DNA of 64,000 nt, taken from NCBI RefSeq assembly GCF_000765745.2, contig NZ_JRPC02000007.1, positions 20,077-84,076 on the forward strand, in the 5' to 3' direction. The position numbers and the translations under genes were made by a program. Each line of letters starts with the position of its first letter. Within the stretch, counting starts at the first letter, position 1. This document shows, in pieces, positions 38,751 through 47,008 of the stretch. Below the pieces are notes generated by a model, which had not been told where the DNA came from, searched no databases, and worked only from the letters and a program-made list of their open reading frames with translations. This DNA is from Helicobacter apodemus (GTDB taxonomy: Bacteria; Campylobacterota; Campylobacteria; Campylobacterales; Helicobacteraceae).

Positions 38751-39717
38751 GGATATTTTTAGGGACAAGGTAGTTTTTAATGGGAACTTTGTTAATTTGC
38801 TTGATGGGATTAAAGAATATAATCAATTGCAAACTGCAGATGTTTTTAGTGAAAAGTGGGTAACTTACAATAAGGATGTGAAAGAAAAGGAGCAGCAAGT
38901 CTTATGGGATTTTCAAAAGCAATGGTATCTAAAGCTTTATGGATTTAAGGATGAGCAAGATTTAGCATCTTTTTTGCAACAACAATCTATAGTTTTTGAT
39001 GCTGGTTGTGGATTGGGTTATCTTTGTGAATGGTTTGCATCTTTAGCACCACAAACGCTTATTATTGGAATGGATATTTCTGATGCCATTAGTGTCGCAG
39101 CACAGAAATATAAAAGCATTCCTAATATTTATTTTATCAAAGGGGATATTGCTAATACACCTTTTAAAGACGGGGTGATTGATTATGTAAGTTGTCACGC
39201 AGTTATTATGCATACACAAAAGCCCGAAGCAACCTTTTGTGAGCTTTCACGAATATTAAAAGAATCTAATGCTAGTCGGGGGGGGGGGCATTTTGCTTGT
39301 TATGTTTATGCCAAGAAAGCCTTGCCGCGTGAGTTAGTGGATGATTATTTTAGAGTTAAATGTAAAGAACTTTCTTATCAGGAATTAAGAGATATGAGTG
39401 AGCAATTAAGTGAGCTTGGGAAGAGATTACAAGCATTGAAGGTGGAGTTTGAATCTCCAGCAATTCCATTACTTGGTATCAAAGGAGGGAAATACGATAT
39501 ACAGCGATTTATTTATTGGAATTTTTTAAAATGTTTTTATAATGAGGAATTAGGTTGGGATACTTCGGTAATAACAAATTTTGATTGGTATTCACCAAGT
39601 AATGCTAAACGTTATACACAAGAGGAGTTTCAACAAATGGGAGTAGAGAATAATCTTGAATTATTGCATTTTCACGTCGAGGAGGCTTGTTTTGGAGCAA
39701 GATTTGCGAAATACTAG
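38743..39717 (+). CDS. Class I SAM methyltransferase with poly-G tract, phase ON
   Basis: The SAM-binding motif I is VFDAGCGLGYL from about residue 84. Motif II follows in IIGMDISD, and FIKGDIANTPF, then IDYVSCHAVIMHT. The usual motif III loop LKPGGHF reads LKESNASRGGGHF, and the extra residues come from an 11-G tract at 39278. In the given sequence the frame stays open to 39717 (324 residues). One G more or less would truncate the protein right after the core. The substrate is presumably a sugar of the surface glycan. The gene overlaps the asnB-like gene upstream. Confidence 0.85.
   Translation: MLEDIFRDKVVFNGNFVNLLDGIKEYNQLQTADVFSEKWVTYNKDVKEKEQQVLWDFQKQWYLKLYGFKDEQDLASFLQQQSIVFDAGCGLGYLCEWFASLAPQTLIIGMDISDAISVAAQKYKSIPNIYFIKGDIANTPFKDGVIDYVSCHAVIMHTQKPEATFCELSRILKESNASRGGGHFACYVYAKKALPRELVDDYFRVKCKELSYQELRDMSEQLSELGKRLQALKVEFESPAIPLLGIKGGKYDIQRFIYWNFLKCFYNEELGWDTSVITNFDWYSPSNAKRYTQEEFQQMGVENNLELLHFHVEEACFGARFAKY
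39278..39288 (+). repeat. Poly-G tract, G11 (ON)
   Basis: Eleven uninterrupted Gs flanked by GCTAGTC and CATTTTGC, in the motif III loop of the methyltransferase. The present length keeps the frame open. Confidence 0.95.
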
Positions 39718-40330
39718 ATTAAAAAAGATTTTAAGAATTTTTTCTTTTTTGCGATATCAGAAAAAAGTTGCTTATAATCGTGTTTTGCCTGTGAGTGAGT
39801 ATTTTAATGATAGAATAACAAAGGCTAGAAATTTAGGTTGGGGAGAGGGAAGTAGCTGTTATGATAATGTATATATTTTTGGAGATGTAAAAGTGGGAAA
39901 GAATACCTTTGTGGGACCTTTTTGCATCTTAGATGGGAGTGGAGGATTAGAGATTGGAAGTTTTTGTTCTATTTCTGCTGGAGTACATATTTATACGCAT
40001 AATAGTGTGAAATGGGCTTTTAGTGGGGGAGAAAAATCTTATGAATATGATCTTGTTGTCATTGAAGATCATTGCTATATAGGTCCAAATGTTGTAATAA
40101 CACAGGGTGTCAGAATCTCTAAAGGAGCAGTTGTTGGGGCGTGCAGTTTTGTAAATTGTGATGTTCCACCTTATACAAAAGTTGCTGGGATCCCAGCAAA
40201 AAAGATAGGAGAATCTAAAAATATGGAATGCAGAAATTTTAAAGAAGAGTTTAGCGGGGGGGGGGGCCAATCTAGTATTATTTATTTGTTCCCCTCTTGT
40301 AGCTTAGGGGGATTTTATGAAAGTGCCTAA
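39692..40330 (+). CDS. Hexapeptide-repeat acyltransferase
   Basis: A left-handed beta-helix acetyltransferase. The hexad repeats run through IFGDVKVGKNTFVGPFCIL, IEDHCYIGPNVVITQGVRIS, and end with the typical CDVPPYTKVAGIPAKKIGE. The catalytic His is probably in YTHNSVKW. The best start is TTG 39692, preceded by GAGGAGG with a 6-base spacer, not the longer open frame from 39656. The real enzyme ends near AKKIGE; the tail after it is set by an 11-G tract and runs into the next gene's start. It probably O- or N-acetylates a sugar. Confidence 0.82.
   Translation: MEQDLRNTRLKKILRIFSFLRYQKKVAYNRVLPVSEYFNDRITKARNLGWGEGSSCYDNVYIFGDVKVGKNTFVGPFCILDGSGGLEIGSFCSISAGVHIYTHNSVKWAFSGGEKSYEYDLVVIEDHCYIGPNVVITQGVRISKGAVVGACSFVNCDVPPYTKVAGIPAKKIGESKNMECRNFKEEFSGGGGQSSIIYLFPSCSLGGFYESA
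40256..40266 (+). repeat. Poly-G tract, G11, at the 3' end of the acyltransferase
   Basis: Eleven Gs between TTTAGC and CCAATC. With 11 Gs the frame ends at 40330, inside the next gene. With 10 it would end at 40307, and with 12 at 40275. Only the C-terminal tail and coupling to the next gene change. Confidence 0.93.
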
Positions 40331-41267
40331 TTTTATTATCGGGGGTTCTTCAGCTAGTGGAACGAGCTTTCTTTATGAACTCCTCATTCAACATCCCGAA
40401 GTTTATTTACCAAAACAGAGGATCCCAGAACCCCATTATTATTATAAAAGTTGGGAATATGTTAAGGGGATAAAATGGTATTTAGATTATTATTTTAGTG
40501 ATGTGACAGAGGATAAAATCGCAATAGGCGAACGTTCTTCTTCTTATCTCTATGGTGGTAGAGAAGTAGCACAAAGAATTGCTAAAGATTTTCCCAAGAT
40601 GAAATTTGTTTTTATGTTAAGAAACCCGATACAAAGAGCGTGGGCAAATTATCGCTTCACTGCTTTGCAGGGCTTAGAAACTATGAGTTTTAAAGAGGCT
40701 CTTATTAATGAAAAGACAAGGATAAAGAATACTCAAGGCATTTGGAGAGAAATTGCTCCTTATGATTATACAGGAAGAGGATTTTATGCTAAACAACTCA
40801 AGGAATTTTTAGAATTTTTCCCAAAAGAACAAATTTTATGTATCAAATCTGAAGTTTTATCCAATGCTAATCTTGCTCCTTTAACTCAAGTTTATGAGTT
40901 TTTAGGATTAAAGAATAAGGGTTTTGTTCCCTCTTATGCTCCCAATCATACGAGTTTAAGTGTGGTTGATGTGAAATTACAAAAAGAGCTTAGAGCATAT
41001 TTTGGGGATACAAACTTTATGCAGCTAATGAATTCTATCCGTAAAGAAGAAGTGATGCTTGAAAATGAAGCACAAAGAGAGAGATTTGTGCAATTAAAAA
41101 ATAATATTAAAGATACAAAAGAGAGTATTCCCCAAGATTGTGTGGAATTACTCCAAGAAGTTTTTGGTGAAGATATTAAACTTTTGGCAAAACTTGTTGA
41201 TTTTAATGTGAGTGATTGGTTAAATCCAATCTCCACACCTGCGGGGAGGGGGCAAATAGAGGTGTAG
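40317..41267 (+). CDS. PAPS-dependent sulfotransferase (first copy)
   Basis: A 316-residue sulfotransferase-family protein. The 5'-phosphosulfate loop is IIGGSSASGTSFLYELL near the N-terminus, where family members usually have Lys before the Gly-Thr (here Ser/Ala). The 3'-phosphate motif is FMLRNPIQRAWANYRF. An N-terminal IPEPHYYYKS segment matches the substrate loop. It would sulfate a sugar or protein, a rare decoration in Helicobacter glycans. AGGGGG before ATG 40317 is a good binding site. The C-terminus ends nine codons after a broken G tract. Confidence 0.85.
   Translation: MKVPNFIIGGSSASGTSFLYELLIQHPEVYLPKQRIPEPHYYYKSWEYVKGIKWYLDYYFSDVTEDKIAIGERSSSYLYGGREVAQRIAKDFPKMKFVFMLRNPIQRAWANYRFTALQGLETMSFKEALINEKTRIKNTQGIWREIAPYDYTGRGFYAKQLKEFLEFFPKEQILCIKSEVLSNANLAPLTQVYEFLGLKNKGFVPSYAPNHTSLSVVDVKLQKELRAYFGDTNFMQLMNSIRKEEVMLENEAQRERFVQLKNNIKDTKESIPQDCVELLQEVFGEDIKLLAKLVDFNVSDWLNPISTPAGRGQIEV
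41243..41252 (+). repeat. Interrupted G tract (decayed)
   Basis: GGGGAGGGGG, flanked by CCTGC and CAAATA, close to the end of the first sulfotransferase. The single A would block slippage, so the frame is now fixed. Confidence 0.7.
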
Positions 41268-41307
41268 ATACATACACTCTATTAGCTTGTAAAAATAGGG
41301 GGCTAAT

Positions 41308-42318
41308 ATGCAAATTAGCCTCTTAAATGCTACATTTACTTCAAAATATAATGACTTTTTGAATCGTTGTGATTGTGCTATGATGTATTATTCTCTATCC
41401 TTTAAGAGACTATCGGAGGATGTTTTAGAGTGTAAATCTCATTATTTAGTGGCAATTAATCAAGATAGGATTTGTGGGATTTTGCCCTTGATGCTAAGAG
41501 AGGGTAAATATGGTGAAGTTTTGAATTCTTTACCATTTTTTGGGAGTAATGGTGGAATCTTAGCGGATAATGATGAGGTAAGAAATAGGCTTTTAGAAGC
41601 TTATAAGGAGTATTCAAGAGATTTTGCAAGTTCTACTTATATCACCAATCCTTTAGAAGACTTAATCTTGCAAACTCACACTAAAGATGCTCAGATATGC
41701 TATACCCCCTTATTGCATGATTTTATTGATAGTAGGATTGGACAAATAACCCTTTTATTGCCAGAGCAGGAGTTGTTAAAAAGTTTTGCTGCAAGTGCTA
41801 GAAGGAATATAGCCAAAGCCCTTAGAAGTGGAGTTATTGTTAAGTTAAAGCAGGATTTTGAATTTCTTTATCAAACACATTTTAACAATATGGTAAGCAT
41901 TAATGGTATCCCTAAGCCAAAAGAGTTTTTTAGCAGCCTTTTAAAGTGCTGTAATGACAAAGAGTATGAACTTTATGTGGCGGAATTTCAAGGAAGGGCT
42001 ATTGCTGCACTTTTATGCTTTTATTACGGCAATGCAGTAGAATATTATACGCCTGCTTTACTTAGTGAATATCGCACATTACAAGCATTGCCTCTAATTA
42101 TTTTTAGAGCAATGAATGAAGCGTATGATGGGGGATATAAATGGTGGAATTTTGGTGGCAATTGGGCATTACAAGATGGAGTATATAAATTTAAATCAAA
42201 GTTTGGTGCTTGTGATAGGATTTATTATTATACATTATTGAATAATAAAGATATTTTAAATTCTTCTAAAGATGAATTATTAGCGGAATATCCTTATTTT
42301 TATGTATTACCTTATTAA
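41308..42318 (+). CDS. FemAB/GNAT-like acyl or aminoacyl transferase
   Basis: A 336-residue protein of the BioF2-like GNAT / FemAB fold. The N-terminal half has the pattern of GNAT domains (HYLVAINQDRICGILPLMLREG), then GSNGGILADNDEVR. The second half has ASARRNIAKALRSGVIVKLK and LYVAEFQGRAIAALLCFYYGN, YYTPAL, and GYKWWNFGGNWALQDG near the C-terminus. Such proteins add amino acids or acyl groups to peptidoglycan or polysaccharide intermediates. I infer glycan N-acylation. It has no poly-G tract. Confidence 0.75.
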   Translation: MQISLLNATFTSKYNDFLNRCDCAMMYYSLSFKRLSEDVLECKSHYLVAINQDRICGILPLMLREGKYGEVLNSLPFFGSNGGILADNDEVRNRLLEAYKEYSRDFASSTYITNPLEDLILQTHTKDAQICYTPLLHDFIDSRIGQITLLLPEQELLKSFAASARRNIAKALRSGVIVKLKQDFEFLYQTHFNNMVSINGIPKPKEFFSSLLKCCNDKEYELYVAEFQGRAIAALLCFYYGNAVEYYTPALLSEYRTLQALPLIIFRAMNEAYDGGYKWWNFGGNWALQDGVYKFKSKFGACDRIYYYTLLNNKDILNSSKDELLAEYPYFYVLPY

Positions 42319-42335
42319 ATATTTAGGAGAAAAGT

Positions 42336-42971
42336 ATAGAATTAGAGAGAGTAAAAAACTGGTATAGTAATGCACTTAAAATATATGGCATTGATAGTAA
42401 GAGTGTGGGTTAGAAGTGTAAGGATTCGCAAAATTTGCGTTTTTCAAAACTTTTGCAGGTTTTACTTTATGAAGATAGGCTGCGGGGAAGGGGTGTCTAT
42501 TAATGACTTAGGTTGTGGATATGGTGCTTTGTATGAGTTTATCAAGATGAATAATATATGTTTAAGTAAATATTTTGGTTATGATATATCTGAAGAGATG
42601 ATAGAAGCAGCCAATGAATTTATATTGAATAATAATCAAGAAAAAGATTGCGAAATTTTTTTGGAAAATAGCAGTCTCATTACGCATTATGCAGATTATT
42701 CCATAACTTCTGGAATTTTTAATATGATTTTTGATGAGCAAGAATTATAATGGAGAGATTATATTTTAGCGGTTCTTCATAATATGAATGAGAAATCCTA
42801 CAAAGGTTTTAGCTTTAACATGCTTACAGATAGGGTAGATTTAGAGGTGAAAATTTGTATTATGCTAACCCTTGTTATTATTTTGAAATTTGTAGAAAAT
42901 ATTTTTCTAAAAAAGTTGTTTTATTGCACGATTATCCTTTATTTGAATAGACAATATTAGTATTGAAGTAG
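42336..42971 (+). pseudogene. Decayed class I methyltransferase
   Basis: An AGGAGA ribosome binding site at 42325 is followed by ATA where ATG is expected (42336). The frame reads ELERVKNWYSNALKIYGI and has a stop at 42411. After a shift at a decayed G tract (42484-42493) it continues INDLGCGYGALYEFI, the SAM-binding motif, then FGYDISEEMIEAANEFI. A TAA at 42748 is followed in the same frame by WRDYILAVLHNMNEKSYKGF, then another shift gives YYANPCYYFEICRKYF before stops at 42948 and 42969. At least four disabling changes are visible. Confidence 0.8.
42484..42493 (+). repeat. Interrupted G tract in the methyltransferase pseudogene
   Basis: GGGGAAGGGG, preceded by TGC, at the exact place where the reading frame shifts in the pseudogene. 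This suggests a former phase-variable tract. Confidence 0.6.
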
Positions 42972-42979
42972 GAAATTTT

Positions 42980-43039
42980 ATGAATATTGCGTTTTTTTGC
43001 ACAGGAAATGGCTCGTTTTTTAAGTTTATTTACCAATAG
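42980..43039 (+). pseudogene. 5' fragment of an unidentified gene
   Basis: A short 19-residue frame begins at ATG 42980, preceded by AGGAA, and reads MNIAFFCTGNGSFFKFIY. It is open for only 60 bases before joining an acyltransferase remnant. The start resembles N-terminal strands of formyltransferases, but this is a guess. It looks like the stump of a gene whose remainder was deleted. Confidence 0.4.
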
Positions 43040-43329
43040 TTGTTATAGGTGATAGATGTGCACTTGCAACAAATATAACTATAATTGCAGATTCAAATCC
43101 TAATAATAGTATTTTAAAGGATTTAAAGAGTGTTAAAAATTGCATTTTTTCTAAGCCAGTAATTTTAGAATCAGATGTTTGGGTTGGCGCAAACGCTATA
43201 ATTTTAGGTGGTGTTAGGATTGCAGAGGGTAGTATTATAGGAGCTGGTGCATTAGTAAATAAAGATACAGAACCTTATAGTGTTTATGCAGGAGTGCCTA
43301 TAAGAAAACTTAGAGAATTAAAAAGGTAG
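43039..43329 (+). pseudogene. 3' fragment of a hexapeptide acyltransferase
   Basis: The frame from 43039 to the TAG at 43327 reads VVIGDRCALATNITIIADSN, then VILESDVWVGANAIILGG, and ends YSVYAGVPIRKLRELKR. These are the last three coils and the C-terminal cap of a hexapeptide acetyltransferase. The N-terminal half and the start codon are missing. It is fused directly to the stump at 42980, so a deletion or recombination joined two genes. Confidence 0.75.
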
Positions 43330-43449
43330 TGAGAAAGGGTTTTTAAGGTATCATTGTCTAAAAATCTTCTTTGTTGTAAGATTAAAGATATTCAATTAAT
43401 TCTAGGAAATTAAGGCTTAAGCTTGATATTTTTATTAAGAAAATCTTGA

Positions 43450-43455
43450 TATAAT
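43450..43455 (+). promoter_or_regulatory. Probable -10 element inside the glycan locus
   Basis: TATAAT follows CTTGA, and its expected start would be near 43462. That would make the first in-frame ATG (43467) almost leaderless and supports 43494 as the true start of the gene after it. Confidence 0.55.
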
Positions 43456-43493
43456 GCTAAAGCGTAATGTTTTATAGGGAGAGAATTAAGTTT

Positions 43494-44205
43494 ATGGATT
43501 TTGGATTAGTAAGTGAGATTAATCCCTCTATACCTCATTCTTTTTTAAAACCTTTTTTAACTTTTGATATTGATTGGGCAAGTGATGCGGTGCTAGAATA
43601 TTGCATTGATATTTTAGAGCAGGCTAATGTCAGGGTAACTTGGTTTGCTACTCATCAAACCCCATTGCTTGATAGAATAAGAGAAAATCCATATTTTGAA
43701 CTTGGCATACACCCTAATTTTAATCCTTTATTGGAGGGAAATTTTTGTTATGGGAATCATTATGCTAAAGTGCTTGAATATTATTTAAACATTGTTCCAG
43801 AGGCTAAGGTTATGCGTAGTCATTCTTTGGGAGTTTCTAGTAGAATCTTAATGGAAGCAAAGGTTATGGGAATAACGCACGATTGCAATCTTTGTATCCC
43901 AATAGTAGCGGGGGGGGGGGGGATTAATTGAGCCTTTTGTGAATTGGGATAAGCTTATTAGATGTCCCTACCATTGGGCAGATGATATAGCTTGTATGTA
44001 TGAAGATAAAATTGATATTTGTAGTATCAGGGGAGATGACTATTTTATGTTTGGATTCCACCCTATTCATATTTTTTTAAATACTGCATCTTTAGAACAA
44101 TATGAAAATGCTAAACCTTTTATGAAGGATACTCAAAAGTTAAGAGAAAAATGTGGGCATTCCTTAAATGGTGCTAAGAGTGTTTTAGAGAGGTTACTAG
44201 GGTGA
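43494..44205 (+). CDS. Polysaccharide deacetylase-like protein, phase OFF
   Basis: A NodB-fold deacetylase interrupted by a 13-G tract. The N-terminal part ends 43931 and has LTFDIDWASDAVLEY, with the D-x-D-W motif, then VTWFATHQTP and LGIHPNFNP with the usual His, and MRSHSLGVSS. The C-terminal half is open in another frame from 43939 and has MFGFHPIHIFLN. Losing one G joins the halves (AGGGGLIEPFVNWDKL). Such enzymes remove N-acetyl groups from sugars or formyl groups. A promoter lies just upstream and AGGGAGA precedes ATG 43494. Confidence 0.85.
43910..43922 (+). repeat. Poly-G tract, G13 (OFF)
   Basis: Thirteen Gs between AGTAGC and ATTAATTG. The frame ends 3 codons later. Twelve Gs would restore the deacetylase-like frame. 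Confidence 0.95.
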
Positions 44206-45284
44206 AATATCTTTTTATTGATTCTATGTCTCGCACGGGAACTTCTTTGCTTTATCAGTTGCTTTTTGGGCATAAGGAGATTTATTTTGCTCCTTTTAGA
44301 ATCCAATTTGTTTGCTCAAAACCTTTTGGATTTCCTTTAAATACCACAACAATGGATATGGATAAGGAAACCTTTTTTAATACCTTGATGCATAAAACGA
44401 CCATTGTTAATAAAAAAGGGTCGTGGCCAAATATATCTTCAGAAACTTTAGCAAAATTATTTCCCCACAAGTTAGATACTAAGAATTTTGTCTTAGGTGA
44501 TACTCCTTTGGAAAGTGCTATTAAGACTATTCATAATGTCTTAGATTTAGAATTTCCAGCTAAAGCACATTATTATTGCTTACACGATGATCATTCTTAT
44601 ATGCTTAGTAGCCAGATATTTTTACAATATGACTGTAAAATACTAACCACGCTTAGAAATCCTATTGATATGATAGCTTCTAAGAAGAATATGCTTGTAA
44701 TGTATGTTTATGGACAAAAAAGTCCTCATAATTTTTTATTAAAGAAACAAGTTTTAAGTGATGAAACATTAAGAGCTGTTTTTTCTTGGTGGGTAGCAAG
44801 TTATGAGAGAGAAAAAAAGCATTCTATTATTTTTTCCTCACTTAAAGATAAACAAACGCGGACTAAAGCAATGCAAAAAGTCGCTAAGTATTTAAATATA
44901 GCCTATGATAGTATTTTAGAAAGTGAAAAAATAGAGATTAACACAAAAAGCTATTATAATGAGCTTTTAGCCAATGGAAGCTCTATAAGCACCATTGAAT
45001 ATCTTAGTAAAGGAGAAATTAAACAACAAATTAGCAATAAAAGCGATTCCCTTACATTAGGGGAATTAGAATATCTTCAAGAGATATTATCTAATGAAGT
45101 GGAATTTTTAAGTTTAGATTCTTGGAGGGCATTACAAGATGTCCGCTTAGAATCTTGGATTAAACTTTATCAAACTAAAAAATATAAGGAATTATTTATG
45201 CAGTATAGTGCTTTAAATTATGGTCGAGTAAATGCTAAAGACGCATTTGAAGTAGCGGGGAGGGGGGCATTTATAGACTATTAA
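44202..45284 (+). CDS. Sulfotransferase-like protein (second copy)
   Basis: A 360-residue protein with the sulfotransferase signature MKYLFIDSMSRTGTSLLYQL at the N-terminus. Here Arg stands where the PAPS-binding Lys usually is. TLRNPIDMIASKKNM matches the 3'-phosphate motif. It starts at GTG 44202 overlapping the previous stop. The C-terminus ends VAGRGAFIDY, encoded by a broken G tract. It is clearly a distant relative of the protein at 40317. Substrate unknown. Confidence 0.78.
   Translation: MKYLFIDSMSRTGTSLLYQLLFGHKEIYFAPFRIQFVCSKPFGFPLNTTTMDMDKETFFNTLMHKTTIVNKKGSWPNISSETLAKLFPHKLDTKNFVLGDTPLESAIKTIHNVLDLEFPAKAHYYCLHDDHSYMLSSQIFLQYDCKILTTLRNPIDMIASKKNMLVMYVYGQKSPHNFLLKKQVLSDETLRAVFSWWVASYEREKKHSIIFSSLKDKQTRTKAMQKVAKYLNIAYDSILESEKIEINTKSYYNELLANGSSISTIEYLSKGEIKQQISNKSDSLTLGELEYLQEILSNEVEFLSLDSWRALQDVRLESWIKLYQTKKYKELFMQYSALNYGRVNAKDAFEVAGRGAFIDY
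45257..45267 (+). repeat. Interrupted G tract (decayed)
   Basis: GGGGAGGGGGG with flanks AGTAGC and CATTTATA. The right flank is the same as at 52245, in an unrelated gene. The A probably locks it. Confidence 0.7.
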
Positions 45285-45309
45285 TTACTTCTTCCTATAA
45301 GGAGTGTGT

Positions 45310-46251
45310 ATGAGAGTGGCACTCATAGGAAGAACGGAAATAATGTATGAATTAGTCAATGTTTTAAGAGAAAATGGACACACAATAGGTTTAATTAGCA
45401 CCTCAAAAGAAGCTCCAGAACATACGAAAACTGCAAGAGATTTTGAAGAGTTAGCCCCAAAAAATTAAATATCCCTTACCTTTATCTTTATGCCCCAAGA
45501 ATTTCTACACAAGAAAAAGTAGCATTTATCAAAAACTTAGAAAGTATGGATATTGCTATTAGTGTTAATCATACTTCTATTGTGGAGGATTGTATTATTG
45601 ATTTATTTTCTTATGGAATATTAAATATTCACGGAGGGGACTTACCAAGGTATAGAGGAAATACTTGTCAAGCTTGGGCGATTATTAATGCAGAAAAAAA
45701 TAGGTTTATGTGTGCATAAGATGCAAGGTGGCAGTTTAGATAGCGGAGATATTATTGTTAGAGAATATTTGCCTATTAATATCAATACCAAAGTAACGGA
45801 ATGTTGGGAGTGGATAACACAAAGAGCCTCACCTATGTTTTTGGAAGCTTTGCGGCTTTTAGAGCAAGATAAAGACTATGTTTTACAAAAGCAATCGACT
45901 AATCCTAAAGATATTTTAAGGTGTTATCCGAGAAAACCAGAAGATGGAAGGATTGATTGGAGTGCTAGTAATGAATCTATTTTGCGTTTAATTAATGCTA
46001 GCAATTATCCTTACGCCGGAGCTTTTTGTTTTTATAAAGATAAAAAGTTAATTATTTGGGAGGCAGAACTTTATAGTGATAATGAGCATTATTTGACTCA
46101 AAATGGGCAAGTTTGCTTATGGAATGATTTGGGTGTAGTTGTTATTTGTGGTCAAGGAAAAATAAGGATTAAAGAAATCGAATATGAGTGCGGGGGAGGG
46201 AGAATTAAAGCCCATACTTTGCTACATTCTATCCGAGATAGGTTGTGTTAA
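45310..46251 (+). pseudogene. Sugar N-formyltransferase with two A-run frameshifts
   Basis: The frame starts at ATG 45310 after AAGGAG (MRVALIGRTEIMYELVN). It stops at TAA 45466 in a run of six A and continues in another frame (LNIPYLYLYAPRIS, then INIHGGDLPRYRGNTCQAWA, the formyltransferase signature His). It shifts back at a run of seven A near 45694, and then KIGLCVHKMQGGSLDSGDII and the C-terminal part follow to 46251. One extra A at the first run and one less at the second would restore it. The enzyme would transfer formyl from formyl-tetrahydrofolate to an amino sugar, as in ArnA or WbkC. The shifts may be real slippage or assembly errors. Confidence 0.75.
46192..46200 (+). repeat. Interrupted G tract (decayed) in the formyltransferase gene
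   Basis: GGGGGAGGG preceded by GTGC near the 3' end of the formyltransferase gene, encoding CGGGR. It may be a fossil tract or ordinary Gly codons. Confidence 0.4.
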
Positions 46252-46260
46252 GGAGGCTTT

Positions 46261-47005
46261 GTGCTAAAGGATGTTTGGATACAAGGAATGCCTCCTAAGG
46301 AAAGAGGATTTATAAGGCGATGTTATGGTGGTGGGTTAGCAAAGTATAGTGAAAGGTTAAAGAGAATTGCGTTAGTGGGAGTAGATACTAAGGTGCTTGA
46401 TTGTGGTTGTGGATATGGTCAATGGAGTTTAGCTTTAGCAAAGCATAATAAATTAGTTTATGGAATAGATATTCAAGAAAAACGCATACAAATAGCCCAA
46501 AGAATTGGTAAAGAGTTGTTGGTAGATAATGTGTTATTCCAAGTGGCAAGTGCTGAAGATTTGCCTTTTAGGGATAATATTTTTGACTTTGTTTTTTGCT
46601 ATTCTGTAATTTATATGATAGATTGGAAGAGGGCTTTGCAAGAGATTTTTAGAGTTCTGCGGGGGGGGGGGGATAATATATTTATGTAGTAATGATAGGG
46701 GCTGGTATTATAATTTAATCATTAATGAGCCTAATAAAACTTTAGATTATAACCCAAGAGAGTTAGGCATTAGTGCATTTGTTAATGAATACCGTTATGC
46801 ACAAAATGAGCATTTCTATGGGGATAGAGTTGTGCCATTAGAGCAGGTTTTAGAGTTTTTGCAAACTCGTGGTGCGGAGATATTAGCTTTTGGTAGTGAG
46901 GGATGTTGTATTTATGAAAATGGTCGATATAGTGTAGATACAGACTTAAAAGGATTATTTTTAGGAGAATGTGGAGTTTATGAAATACTTGCAAGAAAAA
47001 GGTAA
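46261..47005 (+). CDS. Class I SAM methyltransferase with poly-G tract, phase OFF
   Basis: GTG 46261 starts the frame. Motif I is VLDCGCGYGQWSLAL, followed by VYGIDIQEKRI and FDFVFCYSVIYMI. At the motif III loop (RVLRGGG) a 12-G tract lets the frame run only to a TAG at 46687. The rest of the protein is open in the next frame to 47005 (RGWYYNLIINEP to YEILARKR). Losing one G gives RGGGIIYLCSNDRG and an intact protein of about 247 residues. The core resembles the methyltransferase at 52918, which has no tract (LKPDGII). It probably methylates a glycan sugar. Confidence 0.85.
46661..46672 (+). repeat. Poly-G tract, G12 (OFF)
   Basis: Twelve Gs between GTTCTGC and ATAATATA. Eleven Gs would restore the methyltransferase frame. 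Confidence 0.95.
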
Positions 47006-47008
47006 AAT

